NCBI GenBank assembly: GCA_947034895.1 | Contig: OX344762.1 | Span: 29,430,760 to 29,494,759 of the forward strand | From: Rhytidiadelphus loreus | Lineage: Eukaryota; Streptophyta; Bryopsida; Hypnales; Hylocomiaceae | Direction: 5' to 3' | DNA length: 64,000 bases | Part shown: in pieces, positions 11,212-22,094 of the stretch | Layout of the letters: each line of letters starts with the position of its first letter | Numbering within the stretch: position 1 is the stretch's first letter | Translations under genes and position numbers: made by a program | The notes under the pieces: model-generated | The model's database searches: none | What the model was told of the DNA's origin: nothing | The model's input: only the letters and a program-made list of their open reading frames with translations

Positions 11212-11552
11212 GTTGTTATGGTGAAATTGGGGAGGCACACTTGCTACTAAACAAGTGTAACAGGGACGTCCCCTTGAACTTGCTCCTGGAGTCATTACCA
11301 GGCGATGCTGTCATCAGCAATAAGGACCACTGGACCAACAATGTTTCAACTTGTCTACATTAAGGTAGAACTACCTATCACCCCCCTGATTTGCAATCTG
11401 ACTATTTTGGGGTTAATTTCAAGAAGGGTACATATTTTTCAGAGGTGTGTTTTTGTTTCACGGATCAAACCCAAGTGGAATTATAATTTTTCCATTAAAA
11501 TTGTAATTTCTGTGAATTTTTGAAGTGGTCAGTCCTGAAATTACAAAACCAT

Positions 11553-11814
11553 TTATAGAGTGGGGTCAAAATTGTCCCATAAACAACCCATTACCGCCTA
11601 ATCAAGTACTAGATATTCTCTATTAATGGAGTGACACGTAACCCTTGTTGTCATAAAAATCCCTGATTCTGTCATAGAATTCTCTGATTTTGTCATAAAA
11701 GGAAGGGAATTGGAGGGGATTTTAGGCGGAATTGGGGCCAAAGTTGGTGACGGAATTGGGCTGGTCTACTTGATGGAATTGGACTGCAGAACGGTAATGG
11801 GTGTTTTGACCTTA
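11553..11814. mobile_element. possible third, short TAAGGTMAAA-type element
   Basis: The right end (GGTAATGGGTGTTTTGACCTTA, ending 11814) is the reverse complement of a TAAGGTCAAAACACCCATTA terminus. A related GGGGTCAAAATTGTCCC lies at about 11561 and could be its mutated left end. No duplication is seen. Reported with low confidence. Confidence 0.3.
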
Positions 11815-12421
11815 TACCTAAGCTCCCAGACTGGCATCAATGCAGAATGGGCGGATTGGCATGGGACAAGATTGTAGATTATATGTTGGGACTGCCACAC
11901 TTTTTTTTGTTGCATTAGAATCCAAAATATATAAGAGCGTTTTTTTCTGAGCTCTCAGATAAATTGAATGTAAGGTAGTATGCTATTAAATGGCACCTGA
12001 CTTTAAAGCGCCATCTAGAAGGTTTGTACATTTCGAATTTCAATTATGTACTTATTTGGATGGAGCGCTTTTAGAAACGAACTTTGACCCTTTATAACTT
12101 TTGCATACAATATATCCAAATGTAGCATTCTTTGGTGCGTTGGAACCTCCTTTCAGTTGCCAACATGAATGTGTGAAAATTTGACCAGTTTCGTAATAGC
12201 AACTAGATTTAGTAGTAAAAAGTGACGGTTTTGGGTGTACCCACCTTACTAACAGAAGCTAGCTATTACAACTTCAGTCAATCTCCCTTTGTTCCATTTT
12301 CGCACGGCAAACGCCAAATTATCCAAATTTTGGATTACCTCAATCACATTTTTCCAGGTACTGTAGTAGGAATTCATTGTATTCATGAAATTGGAGTTGG
12401 AGTTGGAATTATGGAAAGCTA

Positions 12422-12730
12422 CACTAAAAAGGATATTAGTGTTGGATTACATTTAGTGTAATTACCACCCTACTTGACCCTACACTAAATGTCAATTTTA
12501 GGACAATTAGTGTAGTGCTAAACTTCAATGCGTACCATAGAGTACATTTAGATTTACCAGATTTTAGATTTTAGATTTTAGATTTGCCATAGAGTACAAA
12601 TTTCAGATTTACCATAGAGTACATTTAGTGTTAGAAATTAGATTTAATGTTACTCACTTTAGTAGGGTTAATGATATTTAGTGTCAAGGTTCGTAAATAG
12701 TGTTGCTAACACTAAATATCCTTTTTAGTG
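12422..12730. mobile_element. 309-bp MITE with TA duplication (Tc1/mariner type)
   Basis: The ends CACTAAAAAGGATATTAGTG and, reversed, CACTAAAAAGGATATTTAGTG form a ~23-bp inverted repeat. TA occurs directly outside each end (12420-12421 and 12731-12732). Inside are an A/T-rich heptamer run (GATTTTA, about 12560-12583) and three spaced copies of an ACCATAGAGTACA block (about 12533-12630). Despite the CACTA start, the TA target and short body point to a Stowaway-like element and not to En/Spm. Confidence 0.7.
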
Positions 12731-12732
12731 TA

Positions 12733-13196
12733 CTGTTCTTTCTTGAATGACGTTGTAGAGTCATGAATTTCATTGACTTTGATATGTTTTTTCATTGCCG
12801 TTTTGGAATTGAATCGTTTGTATTTGCAAGTTAAGAATAGTGGGTTATCAATATGAGCTTTAATAGTATTCTATGCAAATTTTGTGGCTTGTTTGATTTT
12901 TGCTTTTTGAGGGAAGGACTACAAACGTGTTCCAAATCTGAACTGTTATGGCTCAAGTAATTTTGCATAGAGTTGATTTTGTCAGAGAAACTCAAGGTTA
13001 AAAAGTTGCTCCTAGGCATAATTAAGCCAGAAACCCCTACAATTATATAGGCAGTGAAGATGGTATCAAAGTCAAGAACAAATGAAGGTGTATTAAAAGA
13101 AGAAGGGAAAGTTCAAGTATCTCATCAGGAAGCAAGTATTTAGATTGTCCAAGTCATTTATAGGAAATCAATCACTGAGATATATACCTGGCACTC
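12733..13196. other. no gene seen; LTR target region
   Basis: AT-rich. A TGGTATCAAAGTC at about 13064 vaguely resembles a copia primer-binding site but has no LTR beside it. CACTC at 13192-13196 is the left target duplication of the LTR that follows. Confidence 0.4.
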
Positions 13197-14457
13197 TGTG
13201 AGCTCCCAATTCGTCACTTGGGACTCATGATTTTCTTTTTTTCAATTTTTGCAAAATTAAGTTAGGTTTTAGGTACAAAAAGCCCCAAAAAGAGTGGAAA
13301 GCCAAAATGAGTATGTCACATACCAATACAGTATATGGGCATAAATTGAGTGTTTTGGCTTAGTTAGTTCATAAACCCGCTTGTACATAGGTTGAAACCC
13401 GGGAAATAGGGCAAACTGTACATATTGAGTGATATTGCCCATAATAGCCTAATCTACCCTGCTTGTGACAAACTATGGCCAATTTGGTCCGAGGGAACCT
13501 AGGTGAGAACCCTAAAGTCGATTCCCAAAGAGAGGTTTCAGTTCCAAATCGTTTATCTAATTTAGTAGAAACCCCAATTGTTAGCCTACAGGTGTTACAA
13601 ACTCAAGACTAGCCAATAGAGAGAATATATGGCCAAGGGATGGTGTTTTGGGGTCTATATCATGTTAGGAGCTCAACGGCGAAGTCGATTCACCAAGATT
13701 CTTCTTTATGTGAAAGATTCCCTAGACACTGGTAATTCTAGGAGATGTCATCCTTTGAATCTCCTATGACCATTGTGCAAAGTAAGAATATGAGCTTACA
13801 CATGGGTTGTGGAATTCCATGAGAGGTTCCACAAAAAGTCTTGGTTTTTTCTGATCATCAAAGATCTTTTTCCGAGCAGTCAACCGCTCAAAATCTACGA
13901 TGGGAAATTCCTAGAAATTACCCAAATTGCGGTAAAATCTCACTAAAAATTAGGGTAGCTTTTTTTATGTTAATAAGATGCTCCAACAAGTTTCAAGACA
14001 TTCTGATAGCCAAAAGTACCTAAACTTGCAAGATTCCTCTAAGACCGGCAAATTTAAAGATTACCATGGAGTTGACCGGCGTTTCGGGAGCATACGAAAT
14101 TGGAATGAGGTCGAAGTTAGGTCTTTTCTTACTACCTTACACCTACTAAAGAGCCTAGGCCACTTACTTTTCATAGAAAAGTCAAACTCCAAAAGTTGGA
14201 TTTTTACCCTTTTTGGTCGTTAAGTTGGCGTTAGGATTCGTTGAGTTTTTAGTGATAGAAAAGGGGAAGAGGGGTACTCTTAGACTAAAAATGGCCTTCT
14301 AAAGCCAATGGCGCAATCCGTTTGTGATTTGGAGTTAAACTCCAAAAGTTAGAAGTTAGGTCCAACGTAGAAGTGAAAATAGGGAAAATTAGGATGAAAA
14401 TCCTAAGTGATAGGGTTACCGTAGGAAAATGAGAGGAGTTGAGTACCCTTGGAAATG

Positions 14458-14465
14458 TATAAAAG
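14458..14465 (+). promoter_or_regulatory. TATA box of LTR copy A
   Basis: TATAAAAG is followed by GGGCACTCATTC and a pyrimidine-rich leader. The same position is AGTACAAAAG in copy B (23381), TATATAA in copy C (25208-25214) and GTATAAAAG (minus strand, 37430-37422) in copy E. This positional conservation marks the U3/R border of the family. Confidence 0.65.
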
Positions 14466-15909
14466 GGCACTCATTCTCCTCTCTTCTCACTCCTTCTTGC
14501 CATTTTTTGGCAAATTTATACACATATTCCATTAATGTGGATTTTTTGGCCATTTTTGAGCCAAAGTTGTCAACATGTGTTTTTTGAGCATTTCAAGCTC
14601 ATTTTGTTGTTGTTTTTGCAAACTTTGAAGGACTTTGGGGGTCCCTTTAAACCTTGTATTTGATTTGTGTATGTTTTGGGAGTTTTGGACAAGTATTAGT
14701 TGTGTTTTTGTTGCTCTAACTTTGTGAGTTGTTTCTTTGGGCAACTTTTGTTGAGTGGATACACTAACCTTTGTACTAATTCTAGAGACCTTCCCCTTGT
14801 GATTGGCAATGCCGCTTAGTGGAAATCTTTAGTGTGTGTGAGATTTTCTTTTGCTAACACCGTTGTACTAATTTGTGTTTAGTTGTGGGTTTTTTGTACT
14901 AACTTGTTTTAGCTTTGGGGTCCATTCACTAACTTTTGGGTTGTTCCGTTTTCCTTTGTTCCATCAAGACGGCGAAGCTTTGATCCTATAGGTTAGAAAT
15001 TGTCCTAGGAATTTAGAAGAAATTGTAATTTACGGCGAAGCTTTGAACTTCCCTCTTGTATCAATTCCAAGTTAGTATTAAGGTTTAGTTTAGAGCCGAG
15101 GCCAAGAGTGGAGTCAGACCCTTAGAAAGGGGTGACAGTATAAATTTGATTTTAGAATTTGAAAGTAGAAATTGAGAGCTTTTCAAAAACATAAAGCACG
15201 TAGAAATCCGAGTTGAAATGAGGGAGTTATGAGTGGTTGAAGTTTTGAAATACTAATTAGTAGGTAAACTTTATCCATGCATAAGTTTTGCTAGGAAAGT
15301 TCAAATTGCAAGTGTCTTATAGTTTCGGAAAGCTACTAAGAATCTCTATCCATAAAAAATCACAAACTTCTAAAAATAGTAAGCTGTCAAAAGTCAAACC
15401 GAGAGCTAAAGTACTTAGGAAGGAAAAATAGAAGTTTAGCAATTAGAAGAAGAAGTGGAGGAATTAGAAGGAGATTACGAGTTGATTAAGGAGGAAGGTT
15501 TAGAAATTAGCTCACCACTCTTTCTCTCTTCTAGCCTAGCATTGAGTTCCCAAACTCCTAAAGTGATTGAAGTGTGAAGTGGGAGTGAAGAATACGAGTA
15601 GTCATACAAAAATTAGAAGTTGATAAAATTGTGAGGAAATCTTAGAGAAGTGATTTAGACCATTAGAAGTTGGATAGAATAATAATTGACTTGTATGATT
15701 TCAAAAGTCAATTATTGTGTAGAATTTTGAAGCAATTATTTGAGAAGCCTAAGTCAACTTTTGAGAATCAAATAATGGAGTTTAAATAGTTTAGAAGGAA
15801 AAGAGAGAAGAAGAAAGAAAAGGAAGAAGAAGTTTTTAGAAATTAAATTGCAATTTGTATTAAAACTTGATTTTCAAGCGGTGAGCACAACAATTCAGAA
15901 AGGGGAAAT

Positions 15910-15972
15910 ATGGCAAACAAAGTTGAAGTAGGGAACTACTATAACAATGTACAAGATGAGCCAGACTACGAG
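15910..15972 (+). CDS. short first exon inside LTR copy A
   Basis: ATG at 15910 opens 21 codons (MANKVEVGNYY... ending in a DEPDYE block) and runs into a GTGAGA donor at 15973. Homologous sequence at 29497-29559 keeps the same 21-codon length, the MAN start and a GTAAGC donor. The interrupted copy in LTR D (56589 down to 55799) is also 63 nt long and ends at GTGAGA. Flanking leader and intron sequence aligns too. Conserved length and donor suggest that family transcripts begin with a spliced short exon. The product is unknown and no downstream exon is identified. Confidence 0.5.
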
Positions 15973-16320
15973 GTGAGATCCTAAATACTTTGATTTCTAT
16001 AAATTTTCAAAGTTAAGCTTTTAAAACATAGTGGCCGAACTAGAAGTCTAAGTCAGAGTATCATAGAGATTTCAATTTCAAGTTTTAGAGTTAGAATCTT
16101 GTAGAGCTAGAGTGGAGGCTTCCAGAAACATCTTGCACTAAGAAATCAGACTTTAAACAAGGAAGATAGAAACGGATGAAGTTCAGAGTCAAAATTGGAT
16201 GAGAATTAGTTAGGAACAAAACTTTGGAACAAGTTAAGAGAATTAAGAAGAAAATATTATCCAAAATCCATAACCAAAAGAAAAACTTAATTTCAAATTG
16301 TAAATTAGGAGAAATTAATG

Positions 16321-16362
16321 GATGAAGTTTGAAGAACCGATTAGCGGTCAAACTTCATCCAT
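16321..16362 (+). repeat. stem-loop ATGAAGTTT...AAACTTCAT, first copy
   Basis: GATGAAGTTTGA pairs with TCAAACTTCATC around a loop containing AACCGATTAGCGGT. A second copy in the same LTR lies at 16633-16673, where GGATGAAGTTTGG pairs with CCAACTTCATCC. Related inverted pairs occur at 27958-28000, 55563-55610 and 63680-63720. Confidence 0.65.
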
Positions 16363-17024
16363 CAATAACTTTTAGTAGGAAGGTCCGATTAGAAAGTTTA
16401 AATCCAATCCAAAAAGCTAAAATTATTATCTACAAGAAGAAAATACAAAATTTCCAAAATAGTAAACTGATAGAAGTTAGACCGAGAGCCAAAGTACAAA
16501 GAAAACAAATGTAGAACTTAGACAAGTAGATTAGAATGACAACTTAGATTTAGAAGCTAATAGAGTGCAACAATTAGAACCACAAGTGCCACAAACTCTA
16601 AGAAAGACTTAACACTTTAGTAGAAATTAAAGGATGAAGTTTGGATGAACCGATTAGCGGTCCAACTTCATCCGCCTATAACTTTTGCTAGGAATATCCG
16701 ATTAGGAAGGTTTTTATAGTTTTGGAAAGGGGACTTAATCCTCTATAAGATGAAGTAGTTAGTTTTAGTCTAAATTGATTTTAGCAAAATAAACACAACG
16801 GCTTAATTAGAATAGTTACTTGCTCAAATAATTTATAAACCAAAGTGTGTTTTGGTTGGGTTTTCACTTAGTTTGAGAGCATTTAGGACTTAGAAAAGAT
16901 CCATTGCTTGGAAGGCACAATGGACCAACGCCTAGGCACCCAATAGTAGAAAAACTTAGGAATTGCCAAGAACCTGGTTGTGAAGTTGTTTACTGTGGGT
17001 GGGTAAATAATCACTCACACACTT

Positions 17025-17260
17025 TGGCAATGTCAGATTTCGACAAAGATTTCTATGGTAGTCTGCTGTAATTTTGACCCTATTCTTAAGACCATCCCTA
17101 GCCAGGGTCTGAAATGGACATTAAGAGGTTGGAAAATGGGTATGTTGTAAGCATTGAATGTTTTGTCAATGTTATCAGAGCGGTTAAGCATTTGCCAAAT
17201 GTTCCTTTATACTTTGCTAGTGGATGGAATAAGAGCAAAGGTGGATCCATTTTTGAAATG
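17025..17260 (+). other. possible coding remnant, unassigned
   Basis: A frame from about 17118 reads DIKRLENGYVVSIECFVNVI and continues to about 17265 with ordinary amino-acid use and no internal stop. It ends where the TTAA-family fragment begins. It may be an exon of the gene whose remnants follow at 17810-19083, or chance. A TTATCAGAGCGGTTA inside it resembles a primer-binding site, but no LTR adjoins it. Confidence 0.25.
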
Positions 17261-17261
17261 T

Positions 17262-17500
17262 TTACTTGAATTCAAAAAAACTTTTCCCCTACAACTTCGA
17301 ATGCTAGTATCTTCCAATCTGTATGGTCAAACTTCATGAAATTTTTATCACATGATTTCATTCAAGTATAGTACAAGATCCTATGGTTAGATTTTTTAAT
17401 TTTAATTTTCTTTTTCCTTGAATGAAGGCAGCCAAAATGGCAATTTCGAGTGATTTTTGTCAAAAAAAGAGGACTTGGACCTTTAGGAGTTAAGTTCAGT
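17262..17500 (+). repeat. right-end fragment of the TTAA-flanked family
   Basis: CAATCTGTATGGTCAAAC, the CAAGATCCTATGGTTAGAT block and the final GGACCTTTAGGAGTTAAG match the right quarter of the complete copy at 28006-28938. The left part is missing and the terminal TTTAGGGGTTAA has mutated to TTTAGGAGTTAA. Confidence 0.6.
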
Positions 17501-17809
17501 AAAGGTTGTAATTTAGAACTTTATCTATTACTTTCTGCATGCCACAATGCCTGTTTTTGGTGAAGCCATATCTTTTTTCAGACTTTGCATGTGTGGGTTT
17601 TGTAAGGCCTATAATCAAAAAATAATTACCTATGGCAGAATTCTTTAGAAATCCATAAGTAATTCAAAAATGCTCCAAAAAATATGAAACCACTTGGGTT
17701 AGATTCCACATCAATTTTTCTTCAAGTGAAAGATAAGGAAAAATAATTTTGTGCATCTAGGAACCATCAGAAAGGCCGACCAGCCCTTAAACGGGCACTT
17801 TAAGAGCAG

Positions 17810-19083
17810 ACTACCATAGAGATTCTTAAAAGTATTGATGTGGAGAAGTCATTGACACTTGAAGGTGAAATATTTTCTGGTCTGAGAGAGGACTTTATCA
17901 CAGATGAAGATACCTGGATTTTTCTCGCAAGACGGCATTTTGTTAAAGCCGAGAGCAAGGAATGGAGTTGATTAATTGTAGGAAAGAATCTACCTAGGTA
18001 GGCTACTTCATTTCATATTTGTTGCCCTCGGGGGGTGCACTTAGTTCTACTATAACAAACCACATGCAAACAAGTGGTTTCTAATAAACTATAATTTCAA
18101 CCTAAATTTTTGAACATTGTTTAATAATGACTATAGCTTTCTAATGCCAAAATTTTCAACTCAAATAAAATATGAAATGATTTCTAGAAGAGGTTGAAAA
18201 TGAATTAAAATGGCATGTTTTTCAACTCAAATAATTATAGAGGACACATTTAGATGACCATTGAGTCAATATTCAACTCAAAATGAGCTTTCAATAATGA
18301 GTTATTTTTAGGAATTTTTTGTTCATTTTTTAGACAAATTTTTCTTATATAATATAGGGGTTTGAAATTTATTTTTCAATTCTATAGTGTATCTTTTTAC
18401 TTCAAAAATTTGTAACTAATTTTTATTAACAAATAAAAATGTCAATAATTCAAAATATAAACTTCCAAAGTAGGAAAATCTATTCACATTTTTTCAATTT
18501 TGTTTTATTTAAAATTCAAAAAGTATATAGGGAGTCCAAAGTTTTGTTTGCACGTGGTTTCTAATGGACACTCTAAATACCTCCCCGAGTTGTTGCCAAA
18601 TTATGTTTGGCACTCTTGTTAAGATTTCATTTGTAATCCTGGATCCTGGACTCCAATGTGCAGTGTAGTACATCAATTTTGTTTCTAGTGTCTATGGTTT
18701 CTATTAGTGACTTATGATTATGTTCTTCATTGTTTTGCTCAGGTGTATGAAGAAGCTCTTTAATGAATTCCTTCAGCTCGCATGTATGAGCTTTATTTTG
18801 AAATCTAGAGCTTCATGATAGATAATCTAGAGCATGATGATGAAGAACTGCTTGAGGTCAACAATCTTGTCAGCGATAAGGGTCAATCTACTTTAAACAA
18901 ATCTGCTAAAACTCTGGTTTCACTTTACAAACATGCCAAAGTGACTGGGTTGAGAGTGAAACACTTGCACAAGGTCAAACAGGTCTTTTGCTGCGGTGTA
19001 GAAATATGGATAAGTCTCTTGCAAGGAAAATTCTTGGCAAGAGGGAATTCAAGGAACTAGAAGTACTTATTAGGGCCAAATGA
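17810..19083 (+). pseudogene. remnants of a HAT-repeat protein gene, UTP6-like
   Basis: Two exon-like blocks are visible. Block 1 (17810-17971, after an AG) reads TTIEILKSIDVEKSLTLEGE and on through DEDTWIFLARRHFVKAESKE. Block 2 (18743-19083, after TTTTGCTCAG) reads VYEEAL, two stops, then IPSARMYELYFEI, a further stop, LEHDDEELLEVNN and SLYKHAKVTGLRVKHL. A frameshift follows, then MDKSLARKILGKREFKELEV and TGA at 19081-19083. The EEAL..IPSARM.ELY motif and the ARRH block resemble HAT (half-TPR) repeats of UTP6, a U3 snoRNP component acting in 18S rRNA maturation in the nucleolus. That assignment rests on pattern memory only. With three stops and a shift it is not functional; it is either a truncated duplicate or a fragment carried by a transposon. 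Confidence 0.4.
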
Positions 19084-19899
19084 TTTTATTGTAAATGGAT
19101 GTATCAATATTGTGGTTTTTGTATTTTCTAAAGCATATTTTCATAATGTGGTAACTCCCTTCTTGCTTGGACTACAGTAGTGCTTGTGTAATTGGAGAAG
19201 TGGAAAATTTGTAGACTCTAAAGTACAGCAAATACAACATGATTGCCCAAGAGTTGCTATTCCATGTCAATGGCAACCTGTGTTGTAGGTAATGTGTTTC
19301 CCTGCTAATCAACTACCGCATGCCCTTCAAACTTTTGTCAATGAAAACCGGATGTTCTTTGGAATGTGCCCTGGGCAATTGAACATATGTATTGAACTTC
19401 CATGTTGGCTCTTCCATGGTCCTTGTATACGAAATTTTTTTCTCGCACAATCCTGTTTCAAAAAATCCCATGAAAATCATAGAACAAGGGTGCATTTCTC
19501 AGCAAGCTCTCAAAAAAATTTGCGCTAAAAAAATAATTTTTACTACGTGCAAATGACCTTTATACTCAAAAGTTGCAACAATATCTTCATTGTATAAGAA
19601 GTGCTAACATCTTGTCAAGGTTAAGTCATCACAATTTATCGTTGTCGGGTAGAGAGGCCTTGCCTTGGGAAAACGCGGGATTCTTGGCTGCAACTAGAAA
19701 TGGCTCAAAATACGGAAGATCCCAAATCAAATATACCCATAATCAAACCCCATGATTTGCCTCATAATCATGCTCATGTACCCCCCATCATGAACCATAG
19801 AGATTAAATAAAGTATCACATGTTTGTACAAAGTGGTATAAGTTGTGCATAAACCGCACAAAGTCCTCCAAAAGTGTACCTGACACTAATAGGAGTGCC
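19084..19899. other. no gene seen
   Basis: Probable 3' flank of the decayed gene followed by AT-rich sequence. Overlapping frames on both strands at 19292-19528 (78 and 60 codons) look fortuitous. Confidence 0.4.
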
Positions 19900-20480
19900 A
19901 AATCTTCTTCAAAGGTTCAAATTGAGAGTATAATATCTCTCTGGAAAGCTAACTCAAAGAACTATAACACATCCAAATTTCAACTCAAAACCTCATATTG
20001 TACGACTTTTATAGCCGGTCAAAGTTTACTCTCTTTAACTCAAAGACAGCTCACTATTACTTCACTTCCAAGGCTATAACTTTCACATACTAACTCCAAA
20101 CTGACCATATAATACTTCATTGGAAAGGTAACACAAATATATACAACACTTAAAAGTTTCACTCAAAACTAATGTACTGTACGACTTTTATAGTCGATCC
20201 AAGTTCACCCTCTCTAATTCAAAAGGCAGCTCTTCACTACTTCACCTTCAAGCCCATAACTTTTGCATCCTAACTCCAAACTAAGAGAATGATAGCTTTT
20301 TGGAAAGCTAACAACTCAATAAACGACCATGACAAATCTCAAAAGCAAAAACTTCATAATCAGATAGATATGAGCCCTCGAAAATTCTGCCCTCAAACTT
20401 CATGACAAATTTCCTTCTTTCACTCCATCAAGCATAACTTTCACACAAAAACTCCAATTTGAGAGAGTGATAGGTTTTCG
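19900..20480 (-). repeat. ~180-bp tandem array with a TATA palindrome in the unit
   Basis: About three diverged units repeat at ~180 bp: the block TACGACTTTTATAGCCGGTC at 20001 recurs as ACGACTTTTATAGTCGATCC at 20181. Blocks such as CATAACTTT...AACTCCAAACT and GGAAAGCTAAC (or GGAAAGGTAAC) recur at the same spacing. On the minus strand each unit has a CTATAAAAGTCG box. The array at 30310-30900 contains the same unit in the opposite orientation. Confidence 0.6.
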
Positions 20481-20483
20481 GAA

Positions 20484-22094
20484 TCACCAAAACAAGATGA
20501 ACATTCTCCCGAAATTGCATAGCCAAACTCCCCATGTACAAAGTGCTATCCTTCTCCAAACACACGGTTTTCCTAAACTAACATGGAGGTGGAAGAAGAA
20601 GAGCCTCCACCTCATCCGCCACCTCAACCTCCATGCCATCCACCTAAGCAAGTGGATTTTGGCCTCTAAAATGCCACATGGGCTATCTTTCATCCATTGG
20701 CCATCCCTTTGTCTCCATAACTCTATCCTTATCCCCCTACGTGGACTTCTAATCCATTTAAAATTAAACAAAAGGTAAAACAAGCTTCACCTTTCATTTT
20801 TAACAATTCTAACCAAACAAAATAAAGCTTCAAAACATCTCTAAGTATAAGAATATAAGAACTAGGATTAAGTAGTTGTCTAACAGAGGTAAAAAAAATT
20901 AAAGTTCAAGAGGATCATCACTCCAAATGTCTCTTGAAACTTCAATGAAAAAAAACCCTCCGCTTTGACACACAATTATGGATTTCATATAATGTACACA
21001 TATACGATGTGACACCGTGGCTAGTGAAATTCAATAAGATTTGGATGCAATCCACAACCAATGCCTATACAAGCAGTGTGTTGATAAGTCAAGAATGGGC
21101 CTACAAATTCAACTACTGGCCCTGATTGAAGACAAATAGTATCATTTTCATAAATACAATCTAATTCACACTTGAGACTTGGAAACAATATAGTAACCCT
21201 GTTGTGACTGGTGTGTACAATTAATCATTAACCCTAGAAAGTCAAGCTTGGCACTATGGAAATCATCATTTTTGATACCGTGTGGATCACTTGATTAAAA
21301 AAATACTAAGAGCACTCATTGGAGGTCAAACTATTCTGCAAGATTTCCCTTTTCACACAAAATTTCAAGGATGAACATCTACACTTTTTGTCTTACATAG
21401 AAGGATTCTCTATCAACCATTGTACACTTAGTGTCCATAACAACGTTATAAGGTTGAAATAGCAAAATTTCAAGAAATTGACACTTTTTCCAAATTAAAG
21501 TTCTTGTCTAACCCAATATGTATACCTTTCCTAACATCTAACCTACAACCTAATATACATATATATATATATCTTTTAGTAAAATTTTGGACAAAGTTTT
21601 GAAAGTCAATTTTATTAAATTGGTGTGATTCTACATGATAAACTTTGTGACATTAATCTACACAAAGATCTAATAACTAGGACTAATACAAAACTAGGTT
21701 TCAAGCCATGTGCCTTTGAAAAATGTCAAAGTTATTGGATTCTACCAATTTAACAAAATTGTCATTTTGTGCACTTGATTGTTGCAATTTTGATTTCTTG
21801 AAACTTGTCATTTTAATGAATAAGACTATATTTTGAAAAATTGAGTGAAAAACATATAATCACCATTGCCTTTTAGAGTCCTTAACTAATGTCTAGGCCA
21901 CCCTTGTACGAATGTTTGTAATCCTTGTATATATACGAAGAATATTTGAAATTAAAGATATTGTAAAATTCAAATGTTCACTATTAATATTTATTTTGTT
22001 TAGTTCTTAAGAGCGTTGATATCTAATAGGTGAACAATCAACATTTCCAAGAGTTTACTATAAGGAGTTCTACATGAAACAAATGAAGTACATA
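20484..22094. other. no gene seen
   Basis: Two opposite frames of about 100 codons (20467-20778 and 20783-20484) overlap completely over a GGAGGTGG/CCTCCACC-rich inverted stretch and are not called. A TA microsatellite lies at about 21553-21575. The block 21318-21450 is a diverged duplicate of 52080-52200. CACATA just before 22095 would be the left flank of LTR copy B. Confidence 0.4.

Larger units (their letters stand above)
13197..17019 (+). mobile_element. probable solo LTR, copy A of a TGTGAG...CTCACA family
   Basis: The copy starts TGTGAGCTCCCAATTCG and ends CACTCACA, flanked by CACTC (13192-13196) and CACTT (17020-17024), a 5-bp duplication with one C-to-T change. Only one U3-like segment is present, so this is a single LTR of about 3.8 kb and not a two-LTR element. 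In order it holds: U3 to about 14457; a TATAAAAG box (14458); a GT-rich leader; a short ATG exon with splice donor (15910-15972); two ATGAAGTT stem-loops (16321-16362 and 16633-16673); and a conserved block AAAGATCCATTGCTTGGAAG (about 16896) before the end. Segments at about 15262-15420 and 16330-16500 resemble each other, indicating an internal tandem duplication of about 1.1 kb. Other copies in the window: B, C, D, E and fragments G and H. Confidence 0.7.

Noticed and set aside
12422..12445. CACTAAAAAGG start taken as an En/Spm CACTA end
   Set aside because: The flanking duplication is TA, ends are symmetrical over ~23 bp and the element is 309 bp, fitting a mariner-type MITE better.
13064..13080. 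TGGTATCAAAGTC resembling a copia primer-binding site
   Set aside because: No LTR end adjoins it and the following bases do not continue the initiator-tRNA complement; two mismatches make chance likely.
17174..17190. TTATCAGAGCGGTTA resembling a primer-binding site
   Set aside because: It lies inside a plausible coding remnant, starts with TGTT and not TGG, and has no LTR on its left.
20467..20783. Opposite frames of 103 and 99 codons
   Set aside because: Complete overlap on opposite strands over a GGAGGTGG-rich inverted stretch; neither has protein-like character.
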